Origin: an uncultured Shewanella sp.
GTDB taxonomy: Bacteria > Pseudomonadota > Gammaproteobacteria > Enterobacterales > Shewanellaceae
NCBI RefSeq assembly: GCF_947501665.1
Contig: NZ_CANMWS010000021.1
Coordinates: 50,839 to 114,838 of the forward strand
Length of the DNA stretch: 64,000 bases
Direction of reading: 5' to 3'
Positions 55,287-64,000 of this stretch are shown piece by piece; within the stretch, counting starts at the first letter, position 1; each line of letters starts with the position of its first letter. Made by a program: the position numbers and the translations under genes. The notes under the pieces were generated by a model, which worked only from the letters and a program-made list of their open reading frames with translations, did no database searches and was not told the DNA's origin.

Positions 55287-56645
55287 TTACAGTAGAACTA
55301 GGCTTAACAAATAAATGCAGCTGATACTCACCAGCCCTTGGATCAATGTGGCCATGGTTTGTGCTTTATAGGCCTGCTTCACACTCATTTTACTGAACTG
55401 TGCCACGACCCAAAAAAAGCTATCGTTGGCATGGGAGACAGTCATGGCTCCACTGCCAATGGCCATGACAACAAGAACACGACCTATGTCACTTGACAAT
55501 CCTATACTGTCTAGCATAGGTGCCACTAATGCTGAGGTTGCAACTAATGCTACTGTGGAGGAGCCTTGTGCTGATTTAAGAGCGGCAGCGACTAAAAAAG
55601 GCATAAACAGACCGAGCCCTAATTCAGATAATGATGCGCCTAAAAAGTCACCGATTGGAGTGGCTTTTAATACGGCACCAAAAGCGCCGCCAGCACCGGT
55701 TATGAGTAAAATGGGCGCAGCTAAAACTAACCCATCGCTCACATGTTGGCTTAATTGTTTTATTTTGTCTGCTCCTTTTAGCAGTGTTAACGATAACAAC
55801 AATCCTATCATGAGGGCGTTAATAGGCTGACCAATAAAATCAAAAAGATGCAATATTTCACTTTGTCCAAATGGTTTTGAGGGAAGCTGGGCAATGGATC
55901 CTAAACAGATTAATAAAATAGGAATAAAGATAGGCGCAAAGGCCCGGTATGGGCTGGGAAGTTGACCATATTGACTTAGGCTAGCTTCGACATCTGCCGT
56001 ATTGTCATTGGTATTTGGCGCATTCTCTCCATCAGGTTGGGTCTGTAAAAACCGATTCGCCCATAGCATGCCTGCAATGGAGGCGATGGCGGCAATGACG
56101 AGTCCAAACGCTATCACAAGGCCGAGGTGATTGCTTAATCCAAGGTTGCCAGCAGCAGCAATAGGGCCGGGTGTAGGAGGAACAAAAGTATGGGTAGCAT
56201 AAAGGCCCGTGGCGAGTGCCACACTCATCGCTACGCTGGAAACTTGCATGCGATGGGCCATGGATTGTTTTAATGCATTTAAAATAACGAAGCCTGAATC
56301 ACAAAAAACAGGAATAGACACTAAGTACCCGATGATGGACAGGGTTAAAGTTGGATAGCGTTGCCCTAATAATCGTATTACGACATCTGCCATGGTGATC
56401 GCAGCGCCACTTTTTTCTAAAATAGTCCCAATAATGGTGCCTAAGACGATAACCAATCCGATATAGCTGAGTATGCCACCAAACCCTTGACTGATAGTTT
56501 CGGCAATATTCTCAGCGGGTAACCCACATGCAAAAGCGGTGAGAAATGACGCAAGGATCAAAGTTAAGAAGGGGTGTAATTTAAACGTTGAACTCGCCAC
56601 AATAATAAAAATAATGACGAAAATTAATATTAATACCAGACTCAT
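55287..56645 (-). CDS. GntP family permease, probably for glycerate or a related sugar acid
   Basis: 452 residues with about 12-14 membrane helices. The N-terminal PFLTLILASFLTAFACGLP, GFGGILSYIGLVIVLGTIIG and FVPPTPGPIAAAGNLG are GntP hallmarks, and VSHANDSFFWVVAQFS is typical of the C-terminal half. The family imports gluconate and related acids with protons. The kinase downstream and the CdaR-like regulator upstream point to glycerate. AAAGGA lies 6 bases before the ATG. A copy of a MITE end sits just upstream in the promoter region. Confidence 0.9.
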   Translation of the reverse strand: MSLVLILIFVIIFIIVASSTFKLHPFLTLILASFLTAFACGLPAENIAETISQGFGGILSYIGLVIVLGTIIGTILEKSGAAITMADVVIRLLGQRYPTLTLSIIGYLVSIPVFCDSGFVILNALKQSMAHRMQVSSVAMSVALATGLYATHTFVPPTPGPIAAAGNLGLSNHLGLVIAFGLVIAAIASIAGMLWANRFLQTQPDGENAPNTNDNTADVEASLSQYGQLPSPYRAFAPIFIPILLICLGSIAQLPSKPFGQSEILHLFDFIGQPINALMIGLLLSLTLLKGADKIKQLSQHVSDGLVLAAPILLITGAGGAFGAVLKATPIGDFLGASLSELGLGLFMPFLVAAALKSAQGSSTVALVATSALVAPMLDSIGLSSDIGRVLVVMAIGSGAMTVSHANDSFFWVVAQFSKMSVKQAYKAQTMATLIQGLVSISCIYLLSLVLL

Positions 56646-56670
56646 AGTTAATCCTTTCTAGGCATGCTGA

Positions 56671-56706
56671 AGCTATGTCATTTTGTATTGATTTAACTAT
56701 ATTGTA
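56671..56706. repeat. Single end of the MITE-like element
   Basis: Bases 56674-56702 match the right end of the 43.9 kb element (44093-44121) at 27 of 29 positions. The other end is not present nearby, so this is a solo or decayed copy. It lies about 10 bases upstream of the gntP ribosome site. Confidence 0.7.
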
Positions 56707-56791
56707 GCGTTCAGGATCTTTGTATACTTTAGCGTAATAGACAGATCCAGTGAGAAATATTGCCTTTTTTTTATGCAAATGCACGAAAAAG

Positions 56792-57946
56792 TTATTTTAC
56801 AAGCAGTCGACTAAGATAGAGCTGACACACGCCTTCTAATGATTGAAGTTGAATACCCGTAATTTGTTGTATTTTATCGAGGCGATATCTGAGGGTATTT
56901 CGATGAATATAAAGTGCATTAGCACAGGCTTGTTGATCGCCAAAATGAGAGAAGTAGACATGTAATGTATTAACCAATTTTTTATTTTTGTCAGCGTTTA
57001 AGAGTTTCAAATAAGGACGAAGTAGCTCTTGTCCTTGCCAATGTTCTCTGAGATCAGATAATAAGACTTGTAATACATAATTTTCAAAGACATATTTACT
57101 CTGTGCTGGAGCGGTTTTAATGCCAAGGCATAGCGTTTCTTTTGCTGTTTGATATGACAGGTAGATATTATTTGGATCGGGGAAATAGTGTCCTAAGGCG
57201 ACTTTTACTTTGTTTTGGAGCTTGTCAGGAAGCCTTTTAAGGAGGCGATCGATACGTTGACTTTCATTTTCAGGCGCCCAATCTTGACCATTTAAGGATG
57301 CGGGTTTAAGGATCACTAATTCTGTTAGGGAAGTGATGGCCACTAAATTATCTCTTTCAGGCGTGTCAATAAGTTGAACGAGGGTATTTAATTCATTATG
57401 TTCAGCTTTCTTAGCGAAAGAAGCGTCTAATTGCAGCACACATGCCACTCTTGGCACACTTAGATCAATGGATAATTTTTCGGCCCATTGTTGGATAAGC
57501 TTAGTATCGTCAGTGTTTTTTTTGATCAATTGAAGAGTGAGTTCTTCTTTTTGTCGATTGTGCCATTGTGTTTGATTTAATAATTCGGCTTGCTCAACAA
57601 TCATTTCTGCCGTCATTTTTAAAAGTTCGCCATATTGATTGAGTCGCTCTGGTGAGCCTGTGATCCCAATGACGCCAATGATAGTGCCTTTAAAGTGAAG
57701 TGGCAGGTTAATACCGGCTTGTACGCCTTGAAAGGTATCAATATTATCGGGATGAATTGCTATCACTTTATTTTGGCGAATGGCGAGCAGCGCGCCTTCA
57801 TGAATTAATCCAATGCGCTCAGGATCACCTGACGCGAGAATAATGCCTTGGTTATTCATGACATTGATGTTGTGTTTAATAATATGAGTGGTGCGCTTTA
57901 TTATTTGTTGTGCAATCTGCTTATTCAAAAAATACATAGTCGGCAT
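56792..57946 (-). CDS. cdaR: CdaR/SdaR family sugar-diacid regulator
   Basis: 384 residues. The N-terminal sugar-diacid recognition domain (residues 1-135) contains NINVMNNQGIILASGDPERIG and GVQAGINLPL, close to E. coli CdaR. A middle domain follows, and the C-terminal PucR-type helix-turn-helix has ALYIHRNTLRYRLDKIQQITG (about 345-365). In E. coli the regulator responds to glycerate and sugar diacids and activates glycerate kinase and transport genes. Here it lies upstream of gntP-garK on the same strand, so local activation is likely. The start is uncertain between ATG 57946 and 57937; neither has a clear ribosome site. Confidence 0.88.
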   Translation of the reverse strand: MPTMYFLNKQIAQQIIKRTTHIIKHNINVMNNQGIILASGDPERIGLIHEGALLAIRQNKVIAIHPDNIDTFQGVQAGINLPLHFKGTIIGVIGITGSPERLNQYGELLKMTAEMIVEQAELLNQTQWHNRQKEELTLQLIKKNTDDTKLIQQWAEKLSIDLSVPRVACVLQLDASFAKKAEHNELNTLVQLIDTPERDNLVAITSLTELVILKPASLNGQDWAPENESQRIDRLLKRLPDKLQNKVKVALGHYFPDPNNIYLSYQTAKETLCLGIKTAPAQSKYVFENYVLQVLLSDLREHWQGQELLRPYLKLLNADKNKKLVNTLHVYFSHFGDQQACANALYIHRNTLRYRLDKIQQITGIQLQSLEGVCQLYLSRLLVK

Positions 57947-58081
57947 TTCATCAGCGGAATAAAAATTTCATTTCTCATTTGAACATAAAAATACATTCCA
58001 ATAAACATTTCGTAATGTGCCATTCTTTTATTAATACCAAAATTAAATTTTCTTATTTGTTCATACTATGGAGAACGGTTT

Positions 58082-59464
58082 ATGCTAGTAAGTAAGAAAA
58101 ATGCGAAGGCAAACGTTTGGGCTTTGCTAGCGATGGTGTTATCTGTACTGGTTATCGCAAATGACTTTACTGCCTTTTCTGTTGCTTTACCTATGATGAA
58201 TGAACAACTTCATACTGGAATTGATAAAACACAATGGGTGATAAATGGTTATACTTTAATGTTTGGTGTGTTTATCGTTACAGGAGGGCGGTTAGCTGAT
58301 CGTATTGGTCGTCGTAAGACATTGATTTTTGGTCTAGTTATATTTGCGTTTTTTTCGGTACTGGCAGGTTTAGTTAATTCGATTTATGGGGTCATTATTT
58401 GCCGAATATTAATGGGGATAGGTGGCGCGCTCATTTGGCCATCGGTTATCGGCATTGTGTTCTCTGTATTTCCAGTAAGTAAAGCAGGTATTGCTGGTGC
58501 GTTGGTATTGGGTACGGCAGGATTTGGAAATGCAATGGGCCCCTTATTGGGAGGGGGGCTCACAGATACTTGGGGCTGGCGCTGGATATTTTTTATTAAT
58601 TTACCTATTGCTATTATTGTGTATCTATTAGTTTGTATCAATATCGAAAATGATAACCCTGTGGATCAGAAGGAGTCTATAGATTATGTCGGCGTATCGA
58701 CCTTATCGATTTCTTTACTATCATTATTACTAGTATTAGATTTGGGGATCAGTGTTGGGTGGAAAAACCCTTTTATTTTAAGTTTGTTTGTTATTTTTCT
58801 TGTTGCCTTGTTCTGCTTTGTTCTTATTGAACGAAGAGGGGGAGAAAGTGCACTTATTCCACCTGATATTATACATAATGTCTCTTTTTTACTGGCTGGC
58901 TTAGCCACATTGATGACATCAGCGGTTTTTTTTACAGTCTTGGTTTATTTACCTTTATTCTTCACTAAAGTTATGCAGTATTCCGCTATGGAGTCAGGTA
59001 TTGGGCTATTACCCATTATGTTGACATTTGCACTTTCGTCTTTTTTTGCCGGTGCATTTTATGAAAAGTTAGGGGCGAAGTGGATTACATCTATTGGTAC
59101 AGGTAGTTTAGTATTAGGTATGTTTTTATTATCGCATTTGACTATGTATACAAGCTATACCTCTATGCTAACAGGCATGATTGTTTTGGGATTAGGCGTT
59201 GGATTTTTCTATTCAACAATAACGACTGTGGCTTTGACATCTGTCTCTGAAACAAGAGCCAGTCTAGCTGGAGGTATTATTTATATGTTGCTGAATGTGG
59301 GAGGGGCAATTGGTTTAGCAGTGAATACGGTTATTGTTGCACAATATGAGTCCCTGAGTGAAGGAATGAATATGGCATTCAGTTTGAATGCCATATTATC
59401 TTTTTTAGGTTTACTTATTTGCTTGTTGTGGATTGGAAATAAATCCAATATTGAAAAGAGTTAG
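58082..59464 (+). CDS. MFS transporter, DHA2 (drug:H+ antiporter) type, copy 1
   Basis: 460 residues with 12-14 membrane helices. Motif A reads GGRLADRIGRRKT after the conserved QWVINGYTLMFG, and RILMGIGGALIWPS and GTAGFGNAMGPLLGG are motifs B/C of the EmrB/QacA group. TM1 reads IANDFTAFSVALP; the Asn differs from Ile/Tyr in copies 2 and 3. GGAG is 7 bases before the ATG. Divergent from cdaR. Substrate unknown. Confidence 0.88.
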   Translation: MLVSKKNAKANVWALLAMVLSVLVIANDFTAFSVALPMMNEQLHTGIDKTQWVINGYTLMFGVFIVTGGRLADRIGRRKTLIFGLVIFAFFSVLAGLVNSIYGVIICRILMGIGGALIWPSVIGIVFSVFPVSKAGIAGALVLGTAGFGNAMGPLLGGGLTDTWGWRWIFFINLPIAIIVYLLVCINIENDNPVDQKESIDYVGVSTLSISLLSLLLVLDLGISVGWKNPFILSLFVIFLVALFCFVLIERRGGESALIPPDIIHNVSFLLAGLATLMTSAVFFTVLVYLPLFFTKVMQYSAMESGIGLLPIMLTFALSSFFAGAFYEKLGAKWITSIGTGSLVLGMFLLSHLTMYTSYTSMLTGMIVLGLGVGFFYSTITTVALTSVSETRASLAGGIIYMLLNVGGAIGLAVNTVIVAQYESLSEGMNMAFSLNAILSFLGLLICLLWIGNKSNIEKS

Positions 59465-59794
59465 CTATAGATTGGTATAAAGCCCTTATAAACAGCTGTA
59501 TAAATTATCACTCAATATAAACAGCCCTGGTAAAAATTGAAATACATAAAAACAAGATATTAATTTTACTTTTTATATTCAAATTTTGTTGGCGACAGTC
59601 TTTATTCCGAATCAGGTCAATTTATTCTATTGATGAATTGGTTGCTGATTTTCAAACACTTCTAAATTTATGTGCCATTATTTTGTTATACCGATTGTAT
59701 TGCTAAGGGCAATAGATCATCAAATTACCTCTAAAAATCCGAGGAAGTTTGATATTAAGGCGAATTTTTTTGTGATTTAAAGGGAGGAAAGGTG
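59465..59794. other. Intergenic region between MFS copies 1 and 2
   Basis: About 330 AT-rich bases without a gene. The only features are short dyads such as CCTC / GAGG near 59740 and the strong GGGAGGAAAGG ribosome site at the right end. A separate promoter for copy 2 is likely here but was not identified. Confidence 0.4.
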
Positions 59795-61195
59795 ATGCAG
59801 GAAGGTGAGCAGGAAAATGCGAAAATAAGCGGTTGGGCCTTGCTCGCTATGGCGCTATCTGTACTTATAATAGCTATTGATTTTACTGCATTTTCTGTTG
59901 CATTGCCTACGATAGGGGAAGAGTTTCAAGCTGGGATTAATAAGACCCAGTGGATCATTAATGGTTATAGCTTGATGTTTGGTGTGTTGATTGTCACAGG
60001 AGGACGTTTGGCAGACCGTATCGGTCGCAGAAAAACATTGATTATTGGGATCAGTATTTTCACGGCTTTTTCTGTTTTTGCCTCTCTAACGAGTTCGATT
60101 GTTGGGTTGATTGTTTGCCGAATATTAATGGGAGTGGGTGGTGCCTTAATGTGGCCTTCAATATTAGGTATTGTCTTTAGCATTATACCTGCTCATCGGG
60201 CAGGGTTAGCTGGTGCTTTAGTGATAGGTACGGCAGGTTTTGGTAATGCCATGGGGCCCATGTTTGGTGGTGTGTTAACGGATCTTTTAAGTTGGCGTTG
60301 GATTTTCTTAATCAATGTCCCCATTGCCATGATTGTTTTTTTATTCGTTTATAAAGTGATTGAGAATGATAAGCCAATAGATAAAAATGAACCCATAGAT
60401 TATGTCGGTGTATTGACTTTATCGATTGCTTTAATGGCGTTATTGCTGGCGCTGGACTTCGGTATAGGATTAGGGTGGACAGACCCTTTTATTCTCAGTT
60501 TGTTTGTTATTTTCTTTATCGCAATATGTGCGTTTTTTTATATTGAGTATAAAGTGGGTCAATCGGCACTTATTCCAACTGATATGGTGCACAATTACCC
60601 CTTTATGGCTGCTGGGGTTGCCACTTTAATGATGTCTGCTATTTTTTTTGCAGTTTTAGTTTATCTGCCACTCTTTTTTAGTGAAACGATGCAATATTCT
60701 GCCATGCGTTCGGGCGTGGGTCTCTTACCGGTAATGTTAACGTTTGCTGTTGCGTCTTTTTTTGCCGGAGCGCTATATGAGAAATTAGGCGCGAAGTTGA
60801 TTTTATCAGTGGGGAGTACCTGTTTAGCATTAGGTATGTTTTTATTATCGAGTTTAACCATGCATTCTAGTTATGCCTCTATGCTATTAGGGATGTTTAT
60901 TCTTGGCACGGGAGTAGGACTCTTTTATGCCACCATTACCACGGCATCTTTAACCTCAGTACCAGAACATAGAGCCAGTTTAGCAGGCGGGATCATTTTT
61001 ATGTTTCAAATTGCTGGTGGGTCTATCGGTTTGGGATTCAATACCGCGATTGTGACTCATTTTCAACAGCTTAGTGAAGGCATTAATATGGCATTTAGAC
61101 TCAATGGTGTGCTATCTATTTTGGGTCTTATCATTTGTTTATTTTGGATTGGTGGTAAGAAAAGGCTTGAAAAGTGCCAATCAAAGATTAATTAA
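59795..61195 (+). CDS. MFS transporter, DHA2 type, copy 2
   Basis: About 466 residues. Closely related to copy 1 throughout the first half (shared stretches include GGRLADRIGRRKTLI and GTAGFGNAMGP). Family motifs as in copy 1. ATG 59795 is preferred over the GTG just before it because GGAGG is 7 bases upstream. The stop codon is followed directly by AAGGAGC, which serves the short ORF ahead of copy 3. Substrate unknown. Confidence 0.88.
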   Translation: MQEGEQENAKISGWALLAMALSVLIIAIDFTAFSVALPTIGEEFQAGINKTQWIINGYSLMFGVLIVTGGRLADRIGRRKTLIIGISIFTAFSVFASLTSSIVGLIVCRILMGVGGALMWPSILGIVFSIIPAHRAGLAGALVIGTAGFGNAMGPMFGGVLTDLLSWRWIFLINVPIAMIVFLFVYKVIENDKPIDKNEPIDYVGVLTLSIALMALLLALDFGIGLGWTDPFILSLFVIFFIAICAFFYIEYKVGQSALIPTDMVHNYPFMAAGVATLMMSAIFFAVLVYLPLFFSETMQYSAMRSGVGLLPVMLTFAVASFFAGALYEKLGAKLILSVGSTCLALGMFLLSSLTMHSSYASMLLGMFILGTGVGLFYATITTASLTSVPEHRASLAGGIIFMFQIAGGSIGLGFNTAIVTHFQQLSEGINMAFRLNGVLSILGLIICLFWIGGKKRLEKCQSKIN

Positions 61196-61204
61196 GGAGC
61201 GATA

Positions 61205-61300
61205 ATGAAACCCGTTGCGGATCATTGGTATTTAGACATTGCGTTTTGTGTGATTTTTGCTCATCAAGAGAATCATATCTATGATGCTAAATTATCATAA
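61205..61300 (+). CDS. Possible 31-residue leader peptide overlapping MFS copy 3
   Basis: Starts MKPVADHWYLDIAFCVIFAH and ends at TAA 61298-61300. It has the best ribosome site in the area (AAGGAG, 5 bases before the ATG), whereas the third MFS gene at 61281 has a poor one. The ORF runs 20 bases into that gene in another frame, so terminating ribosomes could reinitiate on the MFS start. No known family. It could also be a chance ORF. Confidence 0.45.
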   Translation: MKPVADHWYLDIAFCVIFAHQENHIYDAKLS

Positions 61301-62699
61301 TTTACGCACTTTATTTCAGCAAAAACCTGGCGGTACGGCGAATAAATCCTTAGGCTTTTTGGCGATGTCACTGGCGATTATTCTTATTGCTTATGATTTT
61401 ACCGCTTTCTCTGTGGCAATTAACAAAATAAGTACCGAATTTAATAGTACCTTGAATCATAGCCAATGGGTTTTTAATGGTTATGCATTGACCTTAGGTG
61501 TTTTTATTATTACTGGTGGGCATTTAGCTGATTTGTATGGTCGGCGTCGGTTGTTTTTCATTGGGTTGACTATTTTTACCCTTTTTTCTCTCATCGGTGC
61601 CTGTGCCTTTAACCTTAACATTTTAATTTTATGCCGCATTATCATGGGAGTTGGGGGAGCCATGATGTGGCCTGCTGTTTTAGGTATGGTTTATGCTTTA
61701 TTTCCTGAAGAAAAAAAGGGCGTTGCGGGTGGCTTTATTATTGGAGTAGCAGGGATAAGTAATGCAGCAGGCCCTATGATTGGTGGCTTGCTAACAGACT
61801 TTTACAGTTGGCGATTGATTTTACTGGTTAATATTCCCATTGCACTGTTAGCGATATTATTCACTTGGAAAGCCATTGCGGCGGATGTTGTTTTGTTGAA
61901 AAAGAAGCATGTGGATTATGCCGGGGTGTTGGCATTATCAGTGTCACTTTTTTCTTTACTGTTTGGTTTGGATTTATTAGCCGATCCCCAGCTTAAAAGT
62001 GAGTTAATTATAGGGTTATTCAGCTTATTTGCTTTGAGCATGATGATTTTTATTATTATTGAACATTATCAAAATGAAAAGGCATTAATTCCTCAAGAAT
62101 TGATGCAAAATAAAGTATTTTTTGCTATTGGGTTAACGACTTTGATGATGTCGACGGTTTTTTTTGCGGCGTTATTATATTTGCCACAGTTTTTTATGCG
62201 TGAGTTGGGCTACTCAGCAGCAAAGTCTGGAGTGGGGCTATTGCCCATGATTTTGACCTATGCCTTGATGTCTTTTATCTCTGGGGCTGTTTATAAGCGA
62301 TTAGGTGCTAAATGTTTAGTATCTATTGGTGTGGGTTGTCTTGCACTGGGAATGTTATTACTGTCCTATGTCCATGCTTTGACACCTTATTGGCAATTAG
62401 TGGTTGTGATGTTCATATTAGGTGTTGGAATTGGACTGGCTTATCCTAGTGTCACTACCGCAGCATTGACGGTGGTGCCTTCATCGCGTATGAGTTTGGC
62501 TGGTGGGATTATTTATATGTTTAGAACCGCAGGTGGCGCCGTTGGAATTGGGATCAGCACCTGTATTATTCTGTTATCTTCTTCTCCCTTAGTGGGTATG
62601 CAACATGCTTTTTTGTTTAACGCTATTCTTGCGTTATTTGGATTGTTAATCTGCTTATTTTGGGTAAAAGATCATACTAGTGAGTCATATTCTGACTGA
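61281..62699 (+). CDS. MFS transporter, DHA2 type, copy 3
   Basis: About 472 residues, with a 25-residue N-terminal tail longer than in copies 1 and 2. Same family plan (IAYDFTAFSVAIN, GGHLADLYGRRR for motif A, RIIMGVGGAMMWP), but clearly more diverged. ATG 61281 is chosen; the reading frame is open to a TTG at 61257. It has only a weak ribosome site and overlaps a short ORF with a strong one, so translation may be coupled. Substrate unknown. Confidence 0.86.
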   Translation: MMLNYHNLRTLFQQKPGGTANKSLGFLAMSLAIILIAYDFTAFSVAINKISTEFNSTLNHSQWVFNGYALTLGVFIITGGHLADLYGRRRLFFIGLTIFTLFSLIGACAFNLNILILCRIIMGVGGAMMWPAVLGMVYALFPEEKKGVAGGFIIGVAGISNAAGPMIGGLLTDFYSWRLILLVNIPIALLAILFTWKAIAADVVLLKKKHVDYAGVLALSVSLFSLLFGLDLLADPQLKSELIIGLFSLFALSMMIFIIIEHYQNEKALIPQELMQNKVFFAIGLTTLMMSTVFFAALLYLPQFFMRELGYSAAKSGVGLLPMILTYALMSFISGAVYKRLGAKCLVSIGVGCLALGMLLLSYVHALTPYWQLVVVMFILGVGIGLAYPSVTTAALTVVPSSRMSLAGGIIYMFRTAGGAVGIGISTCIILLSSSPLVGMQHAFLFNAILALFGLLICLFWVKDHTSESYSD

Positions 62700-62956
62700 G
62701 GGACTTTAACATTAAAAATAGCTTATACTCAGATTGAGCATTATTGTTGTGATCTGCATTGTTAATGGGGGCTTGAAAGTCTATTTTTAAAATGCTGTTA
62801 TTCTTAAGTGAAATGAAGGATAAACGATATGTTAGCGTTTAATTAATGGCTAAGATCCCGAGTATTGGGATCAATTGCTGAGTGGCTCTGAGCTGATCAT
62901 TTACTTAGTTAGGTTGGTATAATGAAGTGAACCTATGAAGACTTAATGAGGTAATT

Positions 62957-63781
62957 GTGGAAGTTATTATTCTGATTATTGCCGGTTTTCTCGGAGGGAT
63001 CTTGGCCAGTTTATTAGGCTTAGGGGGGGGATTAGTGATTGTCCCTGCTTTGATGATCTGCCTACCCTTTTATCAAGTTGACTCTAGTGTTGTAATGCAT
63101 TTATCCGTTGGAACATCGCTCCTTATTATGTTGGTGAACAGCGTGGCGTCTGCGTGGTCTCATCATCAAGCAAGAAACATTGATTGGCTTTTATTTGGGC
63201 AGATCTTACCGTTTGTGGTTGTGGGCACATTGACTGGGTGTTTTGTTGCTATTCAATTACCGACTCAATTACTTATTTTTATTTTTCTAGTCTTTTTATT
63301 AGTTATTATTGTGCGTTTTTTAAGCCATTTTAAGAAAAGAAAACCTATGAATATGATAAACACCTCACGTCCTCCTATGATAGCAAAAGGACTGAGTGGT
63401 GTTATGAGTGGATTAATTGGATCCTGTATGGGCGTTGGCTCGAGCTTGATCATGGTTCCTGTTCTAAAGCGCTATGGCTTTTATATTCGCCATTGTGCAG
63501 GGCTCTCCAATGGCTTTAATGTGTTAATTGCGCTTATTGCTATTTTTTATTATTCCACATTTAACATTGCCCATGAGCCTTTTCCCAATTTTACAACGGG
63601 CTATATATTTTGGCCGGTGGTGATTTGGCTCTTTTTAGGCTCGGTTGTTGGTGTGCCTTTTGGCACTTGGCTTGGACGACAATTAACAGAAAAAATAACC
63701 ACTTTTATCTATTTTAGTTTACTCTTGGCTATTTTTTTTATCATGCTATATAAACTCTTAAGGTTTTATTATTTAATCTGA
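62957..63781 (+). CDS. TauE/SafE family sulfite exporter-like permease
   Basis: 274 residues with about eight membrane helices in two similar halves. The N-terminal FLGGILASLLGLGGGLVIVPAL and the mid GLSGVMSGLIGSCMGVGSSLIMVPVL are the two family repeats. Members export sulfoacetate, sulfite or related anions; the substrate is not visible. It starts with GTG; GAGG is 5-6 bases before it. About 257 bases separate it from the third MFS gene, with a GATCCC / GGGATC dyad at 62854-62872. Confidence 0.88.
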   Translation: MEVIILIIAGFLGGILASLLGLGGGLVIVPALMICLPFYQVDSSVVMHLSVGTSLLIMLVNSVASAWSHHQARNIDWLLFGQILPFVVVGTLTGCFVAIQLPTQLLIFIFLVFLLVIIVRFLSHFKKRKPMNMINTSRPPMIAKGLSGVMSGLIGSCMGVGSSLIMVPVLKRYGFYIRHCAGLSNGFNVLIALIAIFYYSTFNIAHEPFPNFTTGYIFWPVVIWLFLGSVVGVPFGTWLGRQLTEKITTFIYFSLLLAIFFIMLYKLLRFYYLI

Positions 63782-64000
63782 ACTTGGGATAATGAGTGTC
63801 ACAGAATCAAAGTTATTCATTTTAAATTAGAAGATTAATTCTGTTTTAGTTGTTTTTTGTATTTGTTTTTTAATTTGGCTGAATATTGTTATTTTTGTCT
63901 ACATTAAGGCGGGATGTTGTGTCTAAGTACCTGAGTATAAAATTACCAACAATTAGAATGATATTTGAGCGTTAGATTACCAATGACTGATGCTTGCATT
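63782..64000. other. Right-end sequence with no recognised gene
   Basis: About 219 bases, AT-rich, without a ribosome site linked to an ORF and without a clear terminator. A gene could begin beyond the window. Confidence 0.4.

Overview
The window reads as a chromosomal segment of a low-GC marine-type gammaproteobacterium, most likely Shewanella or a close relative. The best evidence is gene order: a two-permease RND efflux operon and its adaptor lie next to gltA, divergent from sdhCDAB-sucABCD. I remember that order from Shewanella genomes; I could not search for it. E. coli-like pairs (tesA divergent from ybbA-ybbP; folX beside yfcH) also fit a gammaproteobacterium. No rRNA, tRNA, CRISPR array, prophage or transposase was seen.

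Layout. 0-9 kb: a two-domain QueD-like protein, an M23 peptidase and a DUF2062 membrane protein, then an envelope and competence run (comEC, msbA, lpxK, a Trm112/YcaR protein) and a kinase-like protein. 9-12.3 kb: a lipoprotein made of 20 tandem RCC1-like repeats. 12.5-15.3 kb: gltS, a YjaB-type acetyltransferase and a DUF2971 protein. 15.8-23.3 kb: the leftward RND operon (adaptor plus two permeases). 23.5-34.9 kb: the TCA block, with gltA leftward and sdhCDAB-sucABCD rightward. Together these encode citrate synthase, succinate dehydrogenase, 2-oxoglutarate dehydrogenase E1 and E2, and succinyl-CoA synthetase. 35-44.7 kb: mixed single genes (cupin, SDR, a GH5-like secreted glycosidase, AEC transporter, HSL-type esterase, an orphan membrane protein, a VanX-like dipeptidase, a VIT1-type transporter, DUF2165). 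44.8-53.6 kb: DUF481 outer-membrane protein, tesA/ybbAP, yfcH, folX, AI-2E transporter, methyltransferase. 53.9-58 kb: a 32-residue very acidic microprotein with its own promoter, then a glycerate module (kinase, GntP permease, CdaR-type regulator). 58-63.8 kb: three tandem paralogous MFS transporters and a TauE/SafE permease.

Less ordinary items: the 123-bp repeat array in the RCC1-like lipoprotein; a 266-bp palindromic MITE-like element whose end supplies the stop codon of the VIT gene, with a 27/29-matching copy of one end upstream of gntP; the basic-residue-free microprotein; a leader ORF with a strong ribosome site that overlaps the start of the third MFS gene; and several structured intergenic regions. 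I found no clear multi-gene system that is plainly new. The strongest candidates for undescribed biology are the repeat lipoprotein, the microprotein and the MITE family.
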